Below, piece after piece: positions 30,748 through 39,870 of a DNA stretch of 64,000 bases. The first letter of the stretch is position 1; the number at the start of each line of letters is the position of its first letter. The notes under the pieces are model-generated. The model ran no database searches and was not told the origin of the DNA. It saw only the letters and a list, made by a program, of their open reading frames with translations. The translations under genes were made by a program, and so were the position numbers. The stretch comes from Corynebacterium accolens (GTDB taxonomy: Bacteria > Actinomycetota > Actinomycetes > Mycobacteriales > Mycobacteriaceae), in NCBI RefSeq assembly GCF_023520795.1, contig NZ_CP046605.1, positions 1,719,438-1,783,437 on the forward strand. The letters are read 5' to 3'.

Positions 30748-32505
30748 ATGTCAACACAGACTTTCCTGGAAGTAGAAGCGAAATTCGCCGTAGCAGAATC
30801 GACTCAACTACCTGAACTCACTCGACTCGAATCCGTTGACCATATTGCAGAAACGCGCCACCACGCTCTATCCGCCATCTATTACGACACGGAAGATTTG
30901 CGCCTAACGCACGCCAAAATCACCTTACGCCGCCGCACCGGCGGCAATGACGATGGCTGGCACATCAAGATCCCCAGCGAGGGTGGCCGGACCGAGATCC
31001 ATGCCGAGCTGGGAGAACCGGTAGACGGCAAGTACGAGGTGCCCCAAGAGCTGGTACGGCAGGTGCGTTCCATCGTTCGTCACAACGAGTTAAACCCCAT
31101 TGCGCAGGTGGATAATAACCGCACCGAGATGCTGCTTGCAGACGAACACAATAATCCGGTCGCGGAATTCTGCGATGACCACGTCACCGCCTTTTCCTTC
31201 CTGCCCGGCGGGCAGCAGCAATCCTGGCGCGAATGGGAGGTAGAGCTTGCCGGTGAGCTTCCAGGCACCGAAGCGGGAAGCCACTTCATTCGCCGCGCCA
31301 CCTCCCTTCTCATCGGCGCTGGGGCTCGCGTTTCTTCGTCTCCGTCTAAGTTGAAGTCGGCCTTGGGAGATTCCTACAACAATGCTCCCCTACCGCCCGC
31401 GCTCATTACCCCAGACGTTGATGAGGATTCCCCAGCAGCCGCAGTGATTACAGCGCTGCAAGCCAACCGGGACAAGCTCATTGATTACGATCCGCGCGTT
31501 CGCCGCGATGAGTGGGACTCGGTGCACCAGATGCGCGTGGCCACCCGCGAGCTGCGCAGCCACCTGCAGACTTTTCACGGCATTGTCGTCGGCCCACAGA
31601 TTGAGAAGATCGAAGCCGATCTCAAAGAGCTCGCCAGCATTTTGGGCGTAGCCCGCGATGCAGAGGTTGTGGAAGAGCGCTGGCAAGAGCTCTTGGAGTC
31701 CGAGGACTCCGATACCTTGGATGCTGCCACCCGCGAACACATCTCCCGCGATATGGGAACGGCCTACCGGCGGGCGCACCGCAGGGTTATCGCCGCGCTA
31801 AATTCTGAAGAATACCTCGAATTGCTCGAGTCCCTCGACCGCCTATTGGCAGATCCCCCTACTGCCGGTTCTCAATCCGCAGAAGATGCCGACGGTGATG
31901 ACGATTCCGCTGCCGTGGACGCGACTGAGAAAGCGCCCGGAGATGCAACCGATAATTCAGCCGAAGAATCCGCGGAAACGCACCCCGCAGAGGAAGAACC
32001 GACCGCTGAAAAGAAGACGGAAAAGTCACCTTCCACCGGCGATGCGGAGGCCGAGGACGTCGATGCCGTTATGGCACGCCACCTAGAAAAGGCCTATAAG
32101 AAGCTGGTCAAGCGACACAAGAAGGCAGTGGAGAACTGGGATAACGCGGAGCTTTCACTGCACGAGCGCGAGGATTATTTCCACGATATGCGCAAGGCGG
32201 CCAAGAAGTTGCGTTACGCAGCAGAGGCAGCTGGTTCAGCAACGAAGCTAAAGACCAAGCGCCTGTACAAGGCCTGCAAAAAGATGCAATCGGTCTTGGG
32301 GGATTTCCAAGACTCGGTTACCTCGCGGGATAAATTGCTCGAGCTATCCCAGAACGCGCACCGCCGCGGGGAAGATACCTTTGGTTACGGCCTGCTGTAC
32401 CAGCGCGAACGCGCCATCGGCCTGGCCGCCTTGGATGATTACAACGAGTCTTTCAAGGACATCAAGGCCGCATTTAAGCCGCTGCGCAAAAAGCTGAAGA
32501 AGTAA
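30748..32505 (+). CDS. CYTH and CHAD domain protein
   Basis: A 585-residue protein with an N-terminal CYTH domain (about 1-205) showing the ExExK signature as FLEVEAKFAV and the strand YYDTEDLRL, joined to a CHAD domain (about 220-585) rich in His, Arg and Lys, with VHQMRVATRELRS and the repeated FHDMRKAAKKLRYAAE. CYTH tunnels bind triphosphates and CHAD domains bind polyphosphate, so inorganic polyphosphate is the likely ligand. A roughly 75-residue acidic, low-complexity insert splits the CHAD domain near residues 368-445. Confidence 0.93.
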   Translation: MSTQTFLEVEAKFAVAESTQLPELTRLESVDHIAETRHHALSAIYYDTEDLRLTHAKITLRRRTGGNDDGWHIKIPSEGGRTEIHAELGEPVDGKYEVPQELVRQVRSIVRHNELNPIAQVDNNRTEMLLADEHNNPVAEFCDDHVTAFSFLPGGQQQSWREWEVELAGELPGTEAGSHFIRRATSLLIGAGARVSSSPSKLKSALGDSYNNAPLPPALITPDVDEDSPAAAVITALQANRDKLIDYDPRVRRDEWDSVHQMRVATRELRSHLQTFHGIVVGPQIEKIEADLKELASILGVARDAEVVEERWQELLESEDSDTLDAATREHISRDMGTAYRRAHRRVIAALNSEEYLELLESLDRLLADPPTAGSQSAEDADGDDDSAAVDATEKAPGDATDNSAEESAETHPAEEEPTAEKKTEKSPSTGDAEAEDVDAVMARHLEKAYKKLVKRHKKAVENWDNAELSLHEREDYFHDMRKAAKKLRYAAEAAGSATKLKTKRLYKACKKMQSVLGDFQDSVTSRDKLLELSQNAHRRGEDTFGYGLLYQRERAIGLAALDDYNESFKDIKAAFKPLRKKLKK

Positions 32506-32574
32506 CGGGCCGTGACACCAGTTGTGGCGCGTTAGGCCGCATTGGTAGCTGCCAGGTGATGGTTGGGAAATAAA

Positions 32575-32769
32575 CTAGTCCCAGCCATCATCTTCTTTAT
32601 CTGCGGCATCGGCGGCCTTGGTGCGAGCGCGCGCAATTTCTATGGCGTGCTCGGCCTCCTCGCGGGTGCCATAGGGTCCCATGCGGTTTTCCCAGCCGAA
32701 TACTTTGCCCTTGCTGACTTCCTTGGTGGAAGGGTCGTAATACCACTTCTCATCTGCTGTAGTCGCCAC
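32575..32769 (-). CDS. Small SPOR-like domain protein
   Basis: A 64-residue protein beginning MATTADEKWYYDPSTKEVS, then GYGTREEAEHA-like GPYGTREEAEHAIEIARART and an acidic tail ending DDGWD. Short proteins with this pattern (WYYD...GPYxTREEAExAL) are common in actinobacteria and are grouped as SPOR-like. SPOR domains bind peptidoglycan, but this one has no signal peptide, so the role is open. AAAGGGAC lies before the ATG. Confidence 0.8.
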   Translation of the reverse strand: MATTADEKWYYDPSTKEVSKGKVFGWENRMGPYGTREEAEHAIEIARARTKAADAADKEDDGWD

Positions 32770-32896
32770 GGTAGTCCCTTTCGTCTATATACTTTGGACA
32801 GCACGTGTGCGCCGCCCGCCTGTGGTTGGTGCCCACACTACCCATGCATGAAAACACGCGCCCGCTAGAATATGAGGGCAGTATTTCTTTTCATGC

Positions 32897-32927
32897 CTCC
32901 CTTGCACCGTCAAGCAGAGCAAGGGAG
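32897..32927. other. Stem-loop of unclear role
   Basis: CTCCCTTGC (32897-32905) and GCAAGGGAG (32919-32927) form a perfect 9-bp stem with a 13-base loop in the 250-base gap between the SPOR-like gene and the kinase gene. There is no U tract on either side, so a standard terminator is unlikely. It could be a leader structure for the kinase transcript or an RNA element. Confidence 0.4.
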
Positions 32928-33020
32928 CCGCTTTATCGGCTACTTTGTCCATGGCGCTAGCCCGCGCCACGTAGCCGCGTGATTTTTATCCGCCGAATTG
33001 GAAAAGGAGCTTTTGCCTTC

Positions 33021-34295
33021 ATGCCACTGTGGTCGACGCCTAAATCCCCTATTGCTGAGCGCGTTGCACAACAACACGCCTCTATCGTGGAAACGGAGCC
33101 CACCCATGTCGCCAGCGCGCCCGCGACCTGGCCGCTCATTGGTGAGCATATCGATCATTATGGGGGCATCGTCGCCGCAAGCCTGTCGGATCTCCGCGCG
33201 GCGGCGGCCGTCAGTTCGCGCAAGGATGGCATCGTTTCCGTCCACTACGTGCCGGCAATCGGGGAGCCTGCACACGATTCCATTGGCCTGCAGGAGGTAG
33301 CTGCGCTCGCTGCGGCGCAACAACCCACGACGGACTCAGAGGGGCAGCCGGTCATCCCGCCCGCACCAGAAGGTGGGCTGGCCGCGCGCATCGGCGGCAT
33401 CGTGCACACCATGGTCAACCGCCAGTTACTGTCCAGGGAGACGGCTGGGGCGGATATCACCATCGTGAGCGATATCCCCAACGATATCGGCTTAGGCGCC
33501 GCATCGGCGGCGGATGTTGCCGTAGCGCTTGCCTTAATGGGCCCAACCGATAACCTCGACGCGCCCTTGCGCGTGCGCGTTGCGGATGTCTGCACCCAGG
33601 CGGTGACCACCTTTGCCCATAAGCCCGCCCTTCGCGCGCGCCACACCGCCGCGCTGCGCAGCAGTGGCGACGGTGTCTGCATCATCGACTATGCCGATGG
33701 CTCGGTCACCCACGCGCCCCACGTCGTGGACCAAGACGTGGTGGCCTTCACCGTGGCGGTGCCCGGGAACACTGCGGAAGAACAGTCACAGGCAATTGAC
33801 GCTATCCGCCAGCGCCAGCAGTTTATCGATGATGCCTGCCATTCCTTCGGCACGGAGTCGCTGCGCTTATTGCCCGATGCACAACAGCGCGTGGTGGAGT
33901 GGCTCAAGGCGGTGCACAAGGTCTACGGCGAGGAGGGCCGCCCCAGCATCAATGCGGCTACTGAGTGGATGGCATTTTATGAGGAAGAGACCTCCCGCGT
34001 GGAGCACTTCGTGCGCTACCTGCGCTCGCACCGCCGCAACGAGCTTTTCCCCATTGTCTTGCAGTCGCAGGCCTCGCTGACCAATATTTATGGTTTCGAT
34101 TCCGCAGAAAAGCTCGCGGAGCTGGTCACGGTCCGCGGCGCGGTGGCCGCGCGCTCGGCGCATGCGGGGCTATCTAGCGCTGTTATTGCCTATGTCCCCA
34201 GCAACCGCGCGGAAAACTTCGCGGCAGATCTGGCAGATGATGGCTTCCTGCTGGTGAAGCTGGCCGCTGGCGAGCCCGCCAAGGTAGAAGATTAA
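33021..34295 (+). CDS. Galactokinase-like GHMP kinase
   Basis: A 424-residue protein with GHMP-kinase layout. Motif 1 is seen as WPLIGEHIDHYGG (canonical galactokinase: RVNLIGEHTDYNxG), the ATP loop as PNDIGLGAASAADVAVAL, and near the C-terminus GLSSAVIAYVP stands where motif 3 is expected. The departures from the galactose-binding residues in motif 1 mean the sugar is uncertain. Such divergent galK-like genes recur near this place in corynebacteria. Start: ATG at 33021, with AAAAGGAG upstream. Confidence 0.75.
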   Translation: MPLWSTPKSPIAERVAQQHASIVETEPTHVASAPATWPLIGEHIDHYGGIVAASLSDLRAAAAVSSRKDGIVSVHYVPAIGEPAHDSIGLQEVAALAAAQQPTTDSEGQPVIPPAPEGGLAARIGGIVHTMVNRQLLSRETAGADITIVSDIPNDIGLGAASAADVAVALALMGPTDNLDAPLRVRVADVCTQAVTTFAHKPALRARHTAALRSSGDGVCIIDYADGSVTHAPHVVDQDVVAFTVAVPGNTAEEQSQAIDAIRQRQQFIDDACHSFGTESLRLLPDAQQRVVEWLKAVHKVYGEEGRPSINAATEWMAFYEEETSRVEHFVRYLRSHRRNELFPIVLQSQASLTNIYGFDSAEKLAELVTVRGAVAARSAHAGLSSAVIAYVPSNRAENFAADLADDGFLLVKLAAGEPAKVED

Positions 34296-34302
34296 GGGCG
34301 AA

Positions 34303-34755
34303 TGAGCCGGCCTATAAGCCGGATTCTGTCTAACCGCAGCGCCCCATTAAGCGGAACGCCGCGCGGCGAACATCCATCTAGACCAACCGTTGCCAGTTGG
34401 TTCCAGCAGCTACCTTCAGGCTCGGGCGAGCAGCCTTAAAACGCCTGATCGGGCCCTGCAACGTGGCAGGGCCGTGATGCCTTGCTCCCGGTGGGGTTTA
34501 CCCAGCCACCGCCATCACTGACGATGCTGGTGCGCTCTTAACGCACCGTTTCACCCTTACCTTGTGTCCCCAACTTGAGCCGAAACGCAAGTGGAGGCAC
34601 AAGGCGGTCTACTTTCTGTTGCACTTGCCCGCGGGTCACCCCGGGTTGCCGTTAGCAACCACCGTGCTCTGTGGAGTCCGGACTTTCCTCGACTTTCACT
34701 TGCGCCCACCAGCTGTCAGCACAGTTTGTCAGCCGCGATCGCCCGGCCGGCTCAT
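34303..34755 (-). ncRNA. rnpB: RNase P RNA, bacterial class A
   Basis: On the minus strand the conserved 5' core reads GAGGAAAGTCCGGACTCC followed by ACAGAGCACGGTG, and ACAGAAAGTAGACCGCC is present further on. The 3' end is near AATCCGGCTTATAGGCCGG. Helix P1 closes between GAGCCGGCC (34745-34753) and its complement at 34304-34312, which sets the ends to within a few bases. The RNA is the catalytic subunit that removes tRNA 5' leaders. Confidence 0.96.
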
Positions 34756-34822
34756 TCACCCGCTCCATCTTCGTCGATAGCCGCGCACCTGTGCAAATCT
34801 GCTGGAACACTCTGCAAGGCGC

Positions 34823-35887
34823 TTAGTCGTAACGGATGACTTTTCGTCCATCGATGCTGCCGTCGTGCAGCTGTTTGAACACGTCGTTGACATCGTGAAT
34901 GCTGCATTCGGTGACATCTGGTTTCACCTTGCCGCGCGCATAAAAATCAATGGCCTCGGCCAGGTCTTGACGCGTGCCGACGAGCGAGCCACGAATTGTC
35001 AGCCCCTTCAGCACGATGTCGAAGATGGACGCCGGGAATTCCCCTGATGGCAGGCCATTGAACACGATGGTTCCGCCGCGTTTAGCCATCTCGATGGCTT
35101 GCCCGAAAGCATCCGGGTGCACCGCAGTCACCAGCACTCCGTGGCTGCCACCGTCAGTAAAGTCCTGCACCGCCTGTACCGGGTCAACTTCGCTGGCGTT
35201 CACGGTAAATTCTGCGCCGTGGCGCTTGGCCAGCTCCAGCTTGGAATCGGAAATATCAACGGCGATAACCCGCATGCCCATCGCGTCGGCGTATTGCACC
35301 GCCAGGTGCCCCAGGCCGCCGATACCGGAGATGACGACATATTGACCGGGCTTGGTCTCGGTCATTTTCAGACCTTTGTATACGGTCACGCCTGCACATA
35401 GGATCGGTGCGACTTCTACCGGGTCGCTACCTTCCGGGATGCGTGCGCAGTAGCGTGTGTCAACGAGCATATATTCGCCGAAGCTTCCGTCGACGGTATA
35501 GCCGCCGTACTCTGCTTTCACGCAGCGGGTTTCCCAGCCAGTTAAGCAGGATTCACATTCGCCGCACGTCGACCAGAGCCAGGCGTTGCCGACAAGGTCG
35601 CCTTCGTTCACGAACTGTTCACCCGGCCCAAGCTTGACGACGCGCCCTACTCCCTCGTGTCCGGGGATAAACGGTGGTTCTGGTTTTACGGGCCAGTCAC
35701 CTTCTGCAGCGTGCAGGTCGGTGTGACAAATCCCGGATGCCTCGAGTTTCACGAGTGCTTGGTGCTCGCCGGGTTCTGGGAGTTTTTCTGCACGGACGGT
35801 GACATTAGGGCCGAATTCTTCCACGACTGCTGCCGTGAATTCCTTCGGTGGTTGTGTGGACTGTGCGGTTCTGGTTGGTGTAGTCAT
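34823..35887 (-). CDS. adhA: Zinc-dependent alcohol dehydrogenase
   Basis: A 354-residue medium-chain dehydrogenase that interconverts alcohols and aldehydes with NAD. Catalytic zinc ligands are Cys54 (SGICHTDLHA) and His77 (PGHEGVG); the structural zinc has Cys108, Cys111, Cys114 and Cys122. The Rossmann motif is GIGGLGHLAVQYA. It resembles corynebacterial AdhA used for ethanol. Start: ATG at 35887 with GGAGGAG upstream. A GlxR-like site sits about 95 bases upstream, so control by carbon source is likely. Confidence 0.93.
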   Translation of the reverse strand: MTTPTRTAQSTQPPKEFTAAVVEEFGPNVTVRAEKLPEPGEHQALVKLEASGICHTDLHAAEGDWPVKPEPPFIPGHEGVGRVVKLGPGEQFVNEGDLVGNAWLWSTCGECESCLTGWETRCVKAEYGGYTVDGSFGEYMLVDTRYCARIPEGSDPVEVAPILCAGVTVYKGLKMTETKPGQYVVISGIGGLGHLAVQYADAMGMRVIAVDISDSKLELAKRHGAEFTVNASEVDPVQAVQDFTDGGSHGVLVTAVHPDAFGQAIEMAKRGGTIVFNGLPSGEFPASIFDIVLKGLTIRGSLVGTRQDLAEAIDFYARGKVKPDVTECSIHDVNDVFKQLHDGSIDGRKVIRYD

Positions 35888-35978
35888 TGCTTCTCCTCCT
35901 CTGGTTGGTGAGCTCAAGCAATGAGCTCTGGTTAATGAGCAAACTGCCGAATTTCAGTATAGAAACAAAATAATAAAA

Positions 35979-35994
35979 TGTGAAGCAAATCACT
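35979..35994. promoter_or_regulatory. GlxR-like (CRP-type) binding site
   Basis: TGTGA (35979-35983), six bases, then TCACT: one mismatch from the corynebacterial GlxR consensus TGTGA-N6-TCACA. It lies in a short AT-rich stretch upstream of adhA, where cAMP-dependent control of ethanol use is established for C. glutamicum adhA. Confidence 0.6.
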
Positions 35995-36129
35995 TATTGG
36001 GTATTGTTTTCATTTCGCTGCGCACCTGTCCTGCCATCAAGAGTGGCTGCACCTAACGCCCTCGGCGGCTTATAAGGCTCACCAACGAGGGGTTAGTACA
36101 AGCCGAACACGGTGCACACGGTGGAGGCA

Positions 36130-36170
36130 GTAAGCGAAAGAAAGGCAGCGGCAAAAACTGTAGCCGCTGC
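36130..36170 (-). terminator. Probable terminator of the Nif3 / zinc-ribbon / RNase H operon
   Basis: On the minus strand GCAGCGGC and GCCGCTGC (36163-36170 and 36145-36152 on the plus strand) form an 8-bp stem with a 10-base loop, followed by ctttctttcg. It is about 50 bases after the stop of the RNase H gene. The rest of the gap to the adhA promoter (35995-36129) shows nothing I recognise. Confidence 0.6.
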
Positions 36171-36219
36171 TTATCGAGTTCCCGGTACTAGCTGCGTAAA
36201 AACTAAGTTCACATCACCG

Positions 36220-37416
36220 TCAGCGCAGGTGCGCGGTTTCGTTCACGCTGAGTACCGCCGATGCCACCGGCGAGTTCTCGTCATAAAACTTGACGACGCC
36301 AATGCTGGCAAGATCCAAAAACAGGTGACTAAACGTCGCTGGCCCAGCATTCAACGCCTGGCGGGTCAACGATTTAATCGGATTAACGTGACTGACCACA
36401 GCGATCGTTTTACCGGGGTGCTTGGCGACGAGTTCTTTTCGGAATTCCCGTACGCGGCGGTGCACCTGTGCGAGTGATTCCCCAGCTGGCGGTGCTAGCG
36501 ACGCATCGGTAATCCAGGCATCGTGCAGCGCGGCATCGTCATCCTGGGCCTGTTGGAAGGTCAGCCCCTCCCAGTCGCCAAAATCTGCCTCGATCAACGC
36601 GTCGTGCGTTTCTACCTGGGCACCGGTTTTTTCCGCGATCTTTTTCGCCGTCACCTGGCAGCGCTGCAGTGGCGAGGACACCACCAGATCAATCTCGCCG
36701 CGTTCGGCCACGGCGGCAGCCGAAGCTTCTGCTTGCTGCATGCCGGTCTCGGTCAGCTCAATATCGCTGTGCCCGCAGTACCGGTGCTCAGCGGAGTAGG
36801 TCGTTTGCCCGTGCCGCACCAGAATCAACGTGGTCGGCTGGCAGGTCACGCCCGTCCACGAGGCATGCGAGCCGGTGCTAATTTTCGCAGCGCCAGCATC
36901 CGAAAAAGTATCGGACACGGCCTGTTCATCAGCGCCAGCGGCAGTATCACCAGTGTCAGAATCATCGCCAGAATCATCGCCGCAGTCCACCACACCCGGC
37001 GCGTGGCCGGCGGCAGCAGCATCCATAGCCTCATTCGACAGTGCATCCGCTACTTTGTTGTCGTTTCGCCGCACCCAGCTCAGGTTCACCCTTCCGAGCT
37101 GCTGCATGAGCTTCTGCGCCTGTACACCCAGCTGCTTCATGTCTGGGTGTTTGATCTTCCAGCGGCCGTTCATCTGCTCGACGACCAGCCGGGAGTCCAT
37201 ATAAAAGTCGACGTCATCCGCGCCCAGCTCGACTGCAGCTTCCAGCCCGCGCAACAGCCCGTGATATTCGGCGACGTTGTTGCTGGCTTTCTTGCCGACG
37301 ACATAGACGATTTCGCGCAACACCGTCTCACCATCGGCGGCGTAGACGACGGTGCCAGAACCTGCGATTCCGGGATTTCCGCGCGAGCCGCCATCGGCGT
37401 AGATGATGACCTTCAT
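36220..37416 (-). CDS. Bifunctional RNase H / histidine phosphatase
   Basis: A 398-residue fusion. The N-terminal RNase HI domain (about 1-135) has the acidic catalytic residues in IIYADGGSRGNPG, AEYHGLLRGLEAA, FYMDSRLV and NKVADALSNEA. A disordered acidic linker leads to a histidine-phosphatase domain (about 195-398) with LVRHGQTTYSAEHRYCGHSD. The same fusion is known in mycobacteria (Rv2228c type), where it degrades RNA in RNA-DNA hybrids and dephosphorylates small phosphate esters. It overlaps the zinc-ribbon gene as ATGA, showing translational coupling. Confidence 0.94.
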   Translation of the reverse strand: MKVIIYADGGSRGNPGIAGSGTVVYAADGETVLREIVYVVGKKASNNVAEYHGLLRGLEAAVELGADDVDFYMDSRLVVEQMNGRWKIKHPDMKQLGVQAQKLMQQLGRVNLSWVRRNDNKVADALSNEAMDAAAAGHAPGVVDCGDDSGDDSDTGDTAAGADEQAVSDTFSDAGAAKISTGSHASWTGVTCQPTTLILVRHGQTTYSAEHRYCGHSDIELTETGMQQAEASAAAVAERGEIDLVVSSPLQRCQVTAKKIAEKTGAQVETHDALIEADFGDWEGLTFQQAQDDDAALHDAWITDASLAPPAGESLAQVHRRVREFRKELVAKHPGKTIAVVSHVNPIKSLTRQALNAGPATFSHLFLDLASIGVVKFYDENSPVASAVLSVNETAHLR

Positions 37417-38132
37417 GATGCCAGGCGCACCAGGTAGGAACCACAGTCGCTGCATTGCGGCAGTTCATCGGCAGGCGCATTGCGCACGGCGTTTTTATCG
37501 GCGGGCGGCAAGACGATAAAGCAGCCACCGCAGGCCCGGTTGGCCTTAAACTGCGCGGCGCCGACGCCGTTTTCTTGCCGCTGCGCGTCGTATTCCTCGA
37601 GGACATCGGAGGGCAGCTGTTCGCGCAAATCCGCGATGCGCACGGCGGGGTCGGGCTGGTTTTCCGCGGCCTCCTGCGCCGCGTCGGCGGCGCGGCGCAG
37701 CATGTCCAGCTTGCGCTCGGAATCCGAGACGCGCGCGCCGTGGACGTCCAAGTTGGAGCGCAGCGCGTGGATCTCGTTGTGGGCTTCTTGTAGCTCACTC
37801 ATTAGATCCGCGATGCGGGACTTGGTGGCGTAGAGATCGTGCTCGATGTCCTTGCGCTTTTCGGTATCCAATTCGGCACCGAGCTGGCCCTTGTCATCGC
37901 GTTCGCGCCGGCGCAGCTTGCGCTCATCGGCCTGGATGCGCAGGATTTCATTTTCCATGTCATCGACTGCCATCTGCGCGGAACCGGAGGCATCGAGCAA
38001 GCGCTTGTGTTCCTGCTGCGCCTTGTCGTATTCGACCTTTTCTGGCAGCTCTTTTTCCCCGCCAATGCCTTGCGAGCGTTCCAGGTTGGCCAATTCCAGC
38101 AGTACCGGCTGTAGTTCTTGCGATAGTTTCAC
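37413..38132 (-). CDS. Coiled-coil protein with C4 zinc ribbon
   Basis: A 239-residue protein with a long predicted coiled coil (about residues 20-180, rich in Glu, Lys, Arg, Ala and Leu) and a C-terminal zinc ribbon, CGGCF and CSDCG. This is the CT398/DUF164 family, whose exact job is unclear. It starts with GTG directly at the end of the Nif3-like gene and overlaps the RNase H gene by four bases; this three-gene order is conserved in actinobacteria. Confidence 0.9.
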   Translation of the reverse strand: MKLSQELQPVLLELANLERSQGIGGEKELPEKVEYDKAQQEHKRLLDASGSAQMAVDDMENEILRIQADERKLRRRERDDKGQLGAELDTEKRKDIEHDLYATKSRIADLMSELQEAHNEIHALRSNLDVHGARVSDSERKLDMLRRAADAAQEAAENQPDPAVRIADLREQLPSDVLEEYDAQRQENGVGAAQFKANRACGGCFIVLPPADKNAVRNAPADELPQCSDCGSYLVRLAS

Positions 38133-39275
38133 TTATGACTCCTTTGGGTGCGCGGAGATAGTCCACGGATCAGTACGCAGGCTAATAATTTCCGTATCTA
38201 GTTCTAATGCTGCTTCTACGATATCGCTTGCTTGCGCCGTCCAGGGAAATTCGCTGGCCCAGTGGGCTGTATCGATGACGGCCGGTCCCCCGGCGCGCAA
38301 ATGTTCGTCCACCGGGTGATGGCGCAGATCAGAGGTAACATAGACATCGACTCCCAGCTTTGCCGCAGCCGCAAGGAAGGAATCCCCGGCGCCGGACGAT
38401 ACCGCCACGGTGCGCACGGTCTGTTCTGGGTCCCCGGCGGCCCGGATGCCCCATGCGGTCTCCGGCAGGGCATTGGCCACCTGCTGCGTAAACTCCCGCA
38501 GGGTCATCTCGCGGGGCAGCTCGCCCACACGCCCCAGGCCCAGCGCGGTATCAAGGTCGCCGTTTCCGGCCGTTTCCACGATGTCATAGGCGGGCACCTC
38601 ATACGGGTGCGCCTCGTGCAGCGCCGCAATCAGCGTGGACCGCAGCGAGGAGGGAGCCACAAACTCCACCCGTACCTCGTCGCCGCGGTGCAGCTTGCCG
38701 ATGTCCCCTTCTACCGGGTCCGCCCCCTCTTCCGGCTTGAATTGGCCTTTGCCCGCGATATCGAAGGAGCAGTGGGAATAGGCGCCGATGTGGCCCGCGC
38801 CGGCATCGAAAAGCGCCTGCTTTACCTGCTCAGCACTGCCTACAGGAATATGCACTCCCCACTTATCGATGGTCTCTGGGGCTTCCGGCACGATGGGCCG
38901 ACCCGGAGTAATGCCCACGAGCTCCGCGAGCTTATCGTTAACCCCTGGCCGGGCCTTATCGGCGTTGGTGTGGGCGGCAAAAAGCGCCACGCCATTTTTA
39001 ATCAGGGTGTGTACGACCTTGCCCTTGGGCGTATCGGCCGCCACTGAGTCCACGCCGCGCAGTAGCAGCGGGTGGTGGACTACCAACATATCCGCGCCGA
39101 GCTCAACCGCGCGGTCCGCAACCTCTTGGGTGCAATCTAAAGCAAAGGCGACGTTGCGCACCTCGTCTGCGGGATCGCCGCAAATAAGGCCTACGGCATC
39201 CCACTTTTCGGCCAAACGGGGCGGATAGGCCTTGTCCAAAACGCGGCGCACATCGTCCACTCGCACAGCAGACAT
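38133..39275 (-). CDS. Nif3-like dinuclear metal protein
   Basis: A 380-residue member of the Nif3/YbgI (GTP cyclohydrolase I type 2 homologue) family. Metal-binding marks are DMLVVHHPLLLRG, FAAHTNADKA and, near the end, DLRHHPVDE and IDTAHWASE. The long middle insert (about 125-240, with GVHIPVGSAEQVKQAL and HPYEVPAYDIVE) is the PII-like domain seen in the larger members. The biological role is unsettled. ATG start has AAGGAG upstream. Confidence 0.93.
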   Translation of the reverse strand: MSAVRVDDVRRVLDKAYPPRLAEKWDAVGLICGDPADEVRNVAFALDCTQEVADRAVELGADMLVVHHPLLLRGVDSVAADTPKGKVVHTLIKNGVALFAAHTNADKARPGVNDKLAELVGITPGRPIVPEAPETIDKWGVHIPVGSAEQVKQALFDAGAGHIGAYSHCSFDIAGKGQFKPEEGADPVEGDIGKLHRGDEVRVEFVAPSSLRSTLIAALHEAHPYEVPAYDIVETAGNGDLDTALGLGRVGELPREMTLREFTQQVANALPETAWGIRAAGDPEQTVRTVAVSSGAGDSFLAAAAKLGVDVYVTSDLRHHPVDEHLRAGGPAVIDTAHWASEFPWTAQASDIVEAALELDTEIISLRTDPWTISAHPKES

Positions 39276-39368
39276 GGGGATACTCCTTTATGCTCGATTC
39301 TTGTAAATTACGCTAGTGCTATATCCTGTCTCCCGCACTACAGTACTATCTGCGCAAAGGGTTTTCGC

Positions 39369-39860
39369 ATGACTGAATCTTCTTCTCACTCGGGTCTCTA
39401 CCTCGTCTTTGTGTGCACCGGCAATATTTGCCGCTCGCCCATGGCCGAAATCATCGTTCGCGATGAAATGGAAGATGACATGCTCGATCTCCTCGCCACC
39501 GTGGATTCCTGCGGGCTCGGCGGCTGGCACGTGGGGCAAGGCGCGGATGAGCGGGCCGTGGCAGAACTGCGCCGCGCCGGGCACGATGGGGCATCCCACC
39601 GCGCATCCAAATTGGGCGAAGAGCACATGAATGCCGATCTCTTCATCGCGATGGATTCCGGGCACTATGATTCGCTCATCGATCTGGGCATCGACTCTGA
39701 CAAGGTCCGCCTGATGCGCAGCTTCGATCCCAATTCCCCGGAAGGCGCAGAGGTCGCTGACCCCTACTACGGCACCGAAGAAGACTTCGAAACCGCGCGC
39801 AAGAATATCGAAGCCGCGGTACCCGGCCTGCTGGATTGGATTCGCGAGAACCACGACTAG
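39369..39860 (+). CDS. ptpA: Low-molecular-weight protein tyrosine phosphatase
   Basis: A 163-residue cysteine phosphatase. The P-loop is VFVCTGNICRSPMAE near residue 14-28 and the general-acid loop is DPYYGTEEDFE near residue 137. Actinobacterial homologues remove phosphate from tyrosines, sometimes of host or cell-envelope proteins. It is followed 10 bases later by the SURF1 gene on the same strand. Confidence 0.94.
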   Translation: MTESSSHSGLYLVFVCTGNICRSPMAEIIVRDEMEDDMLDLLATVDSCGLGGWHVGQGADERAVAELRRAGHDGASHRASKLGEEHMNADLFIAMDSGHYDSLIDLGIDSDKVRLMRSFDPNSPEGAEVADPYYGTEEDFETARKNIEAAVPGLLDWIRENHD

Positions 39861-39870
39861 ACTTGGGGGC

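Noticed and set aside
36112-36477. Plus-strand frame overlapping the end of the RNase H/phosphatase gene
   Set aside because: Antisense to a well-supported gene; the upstream part covers the terminator hairpin.
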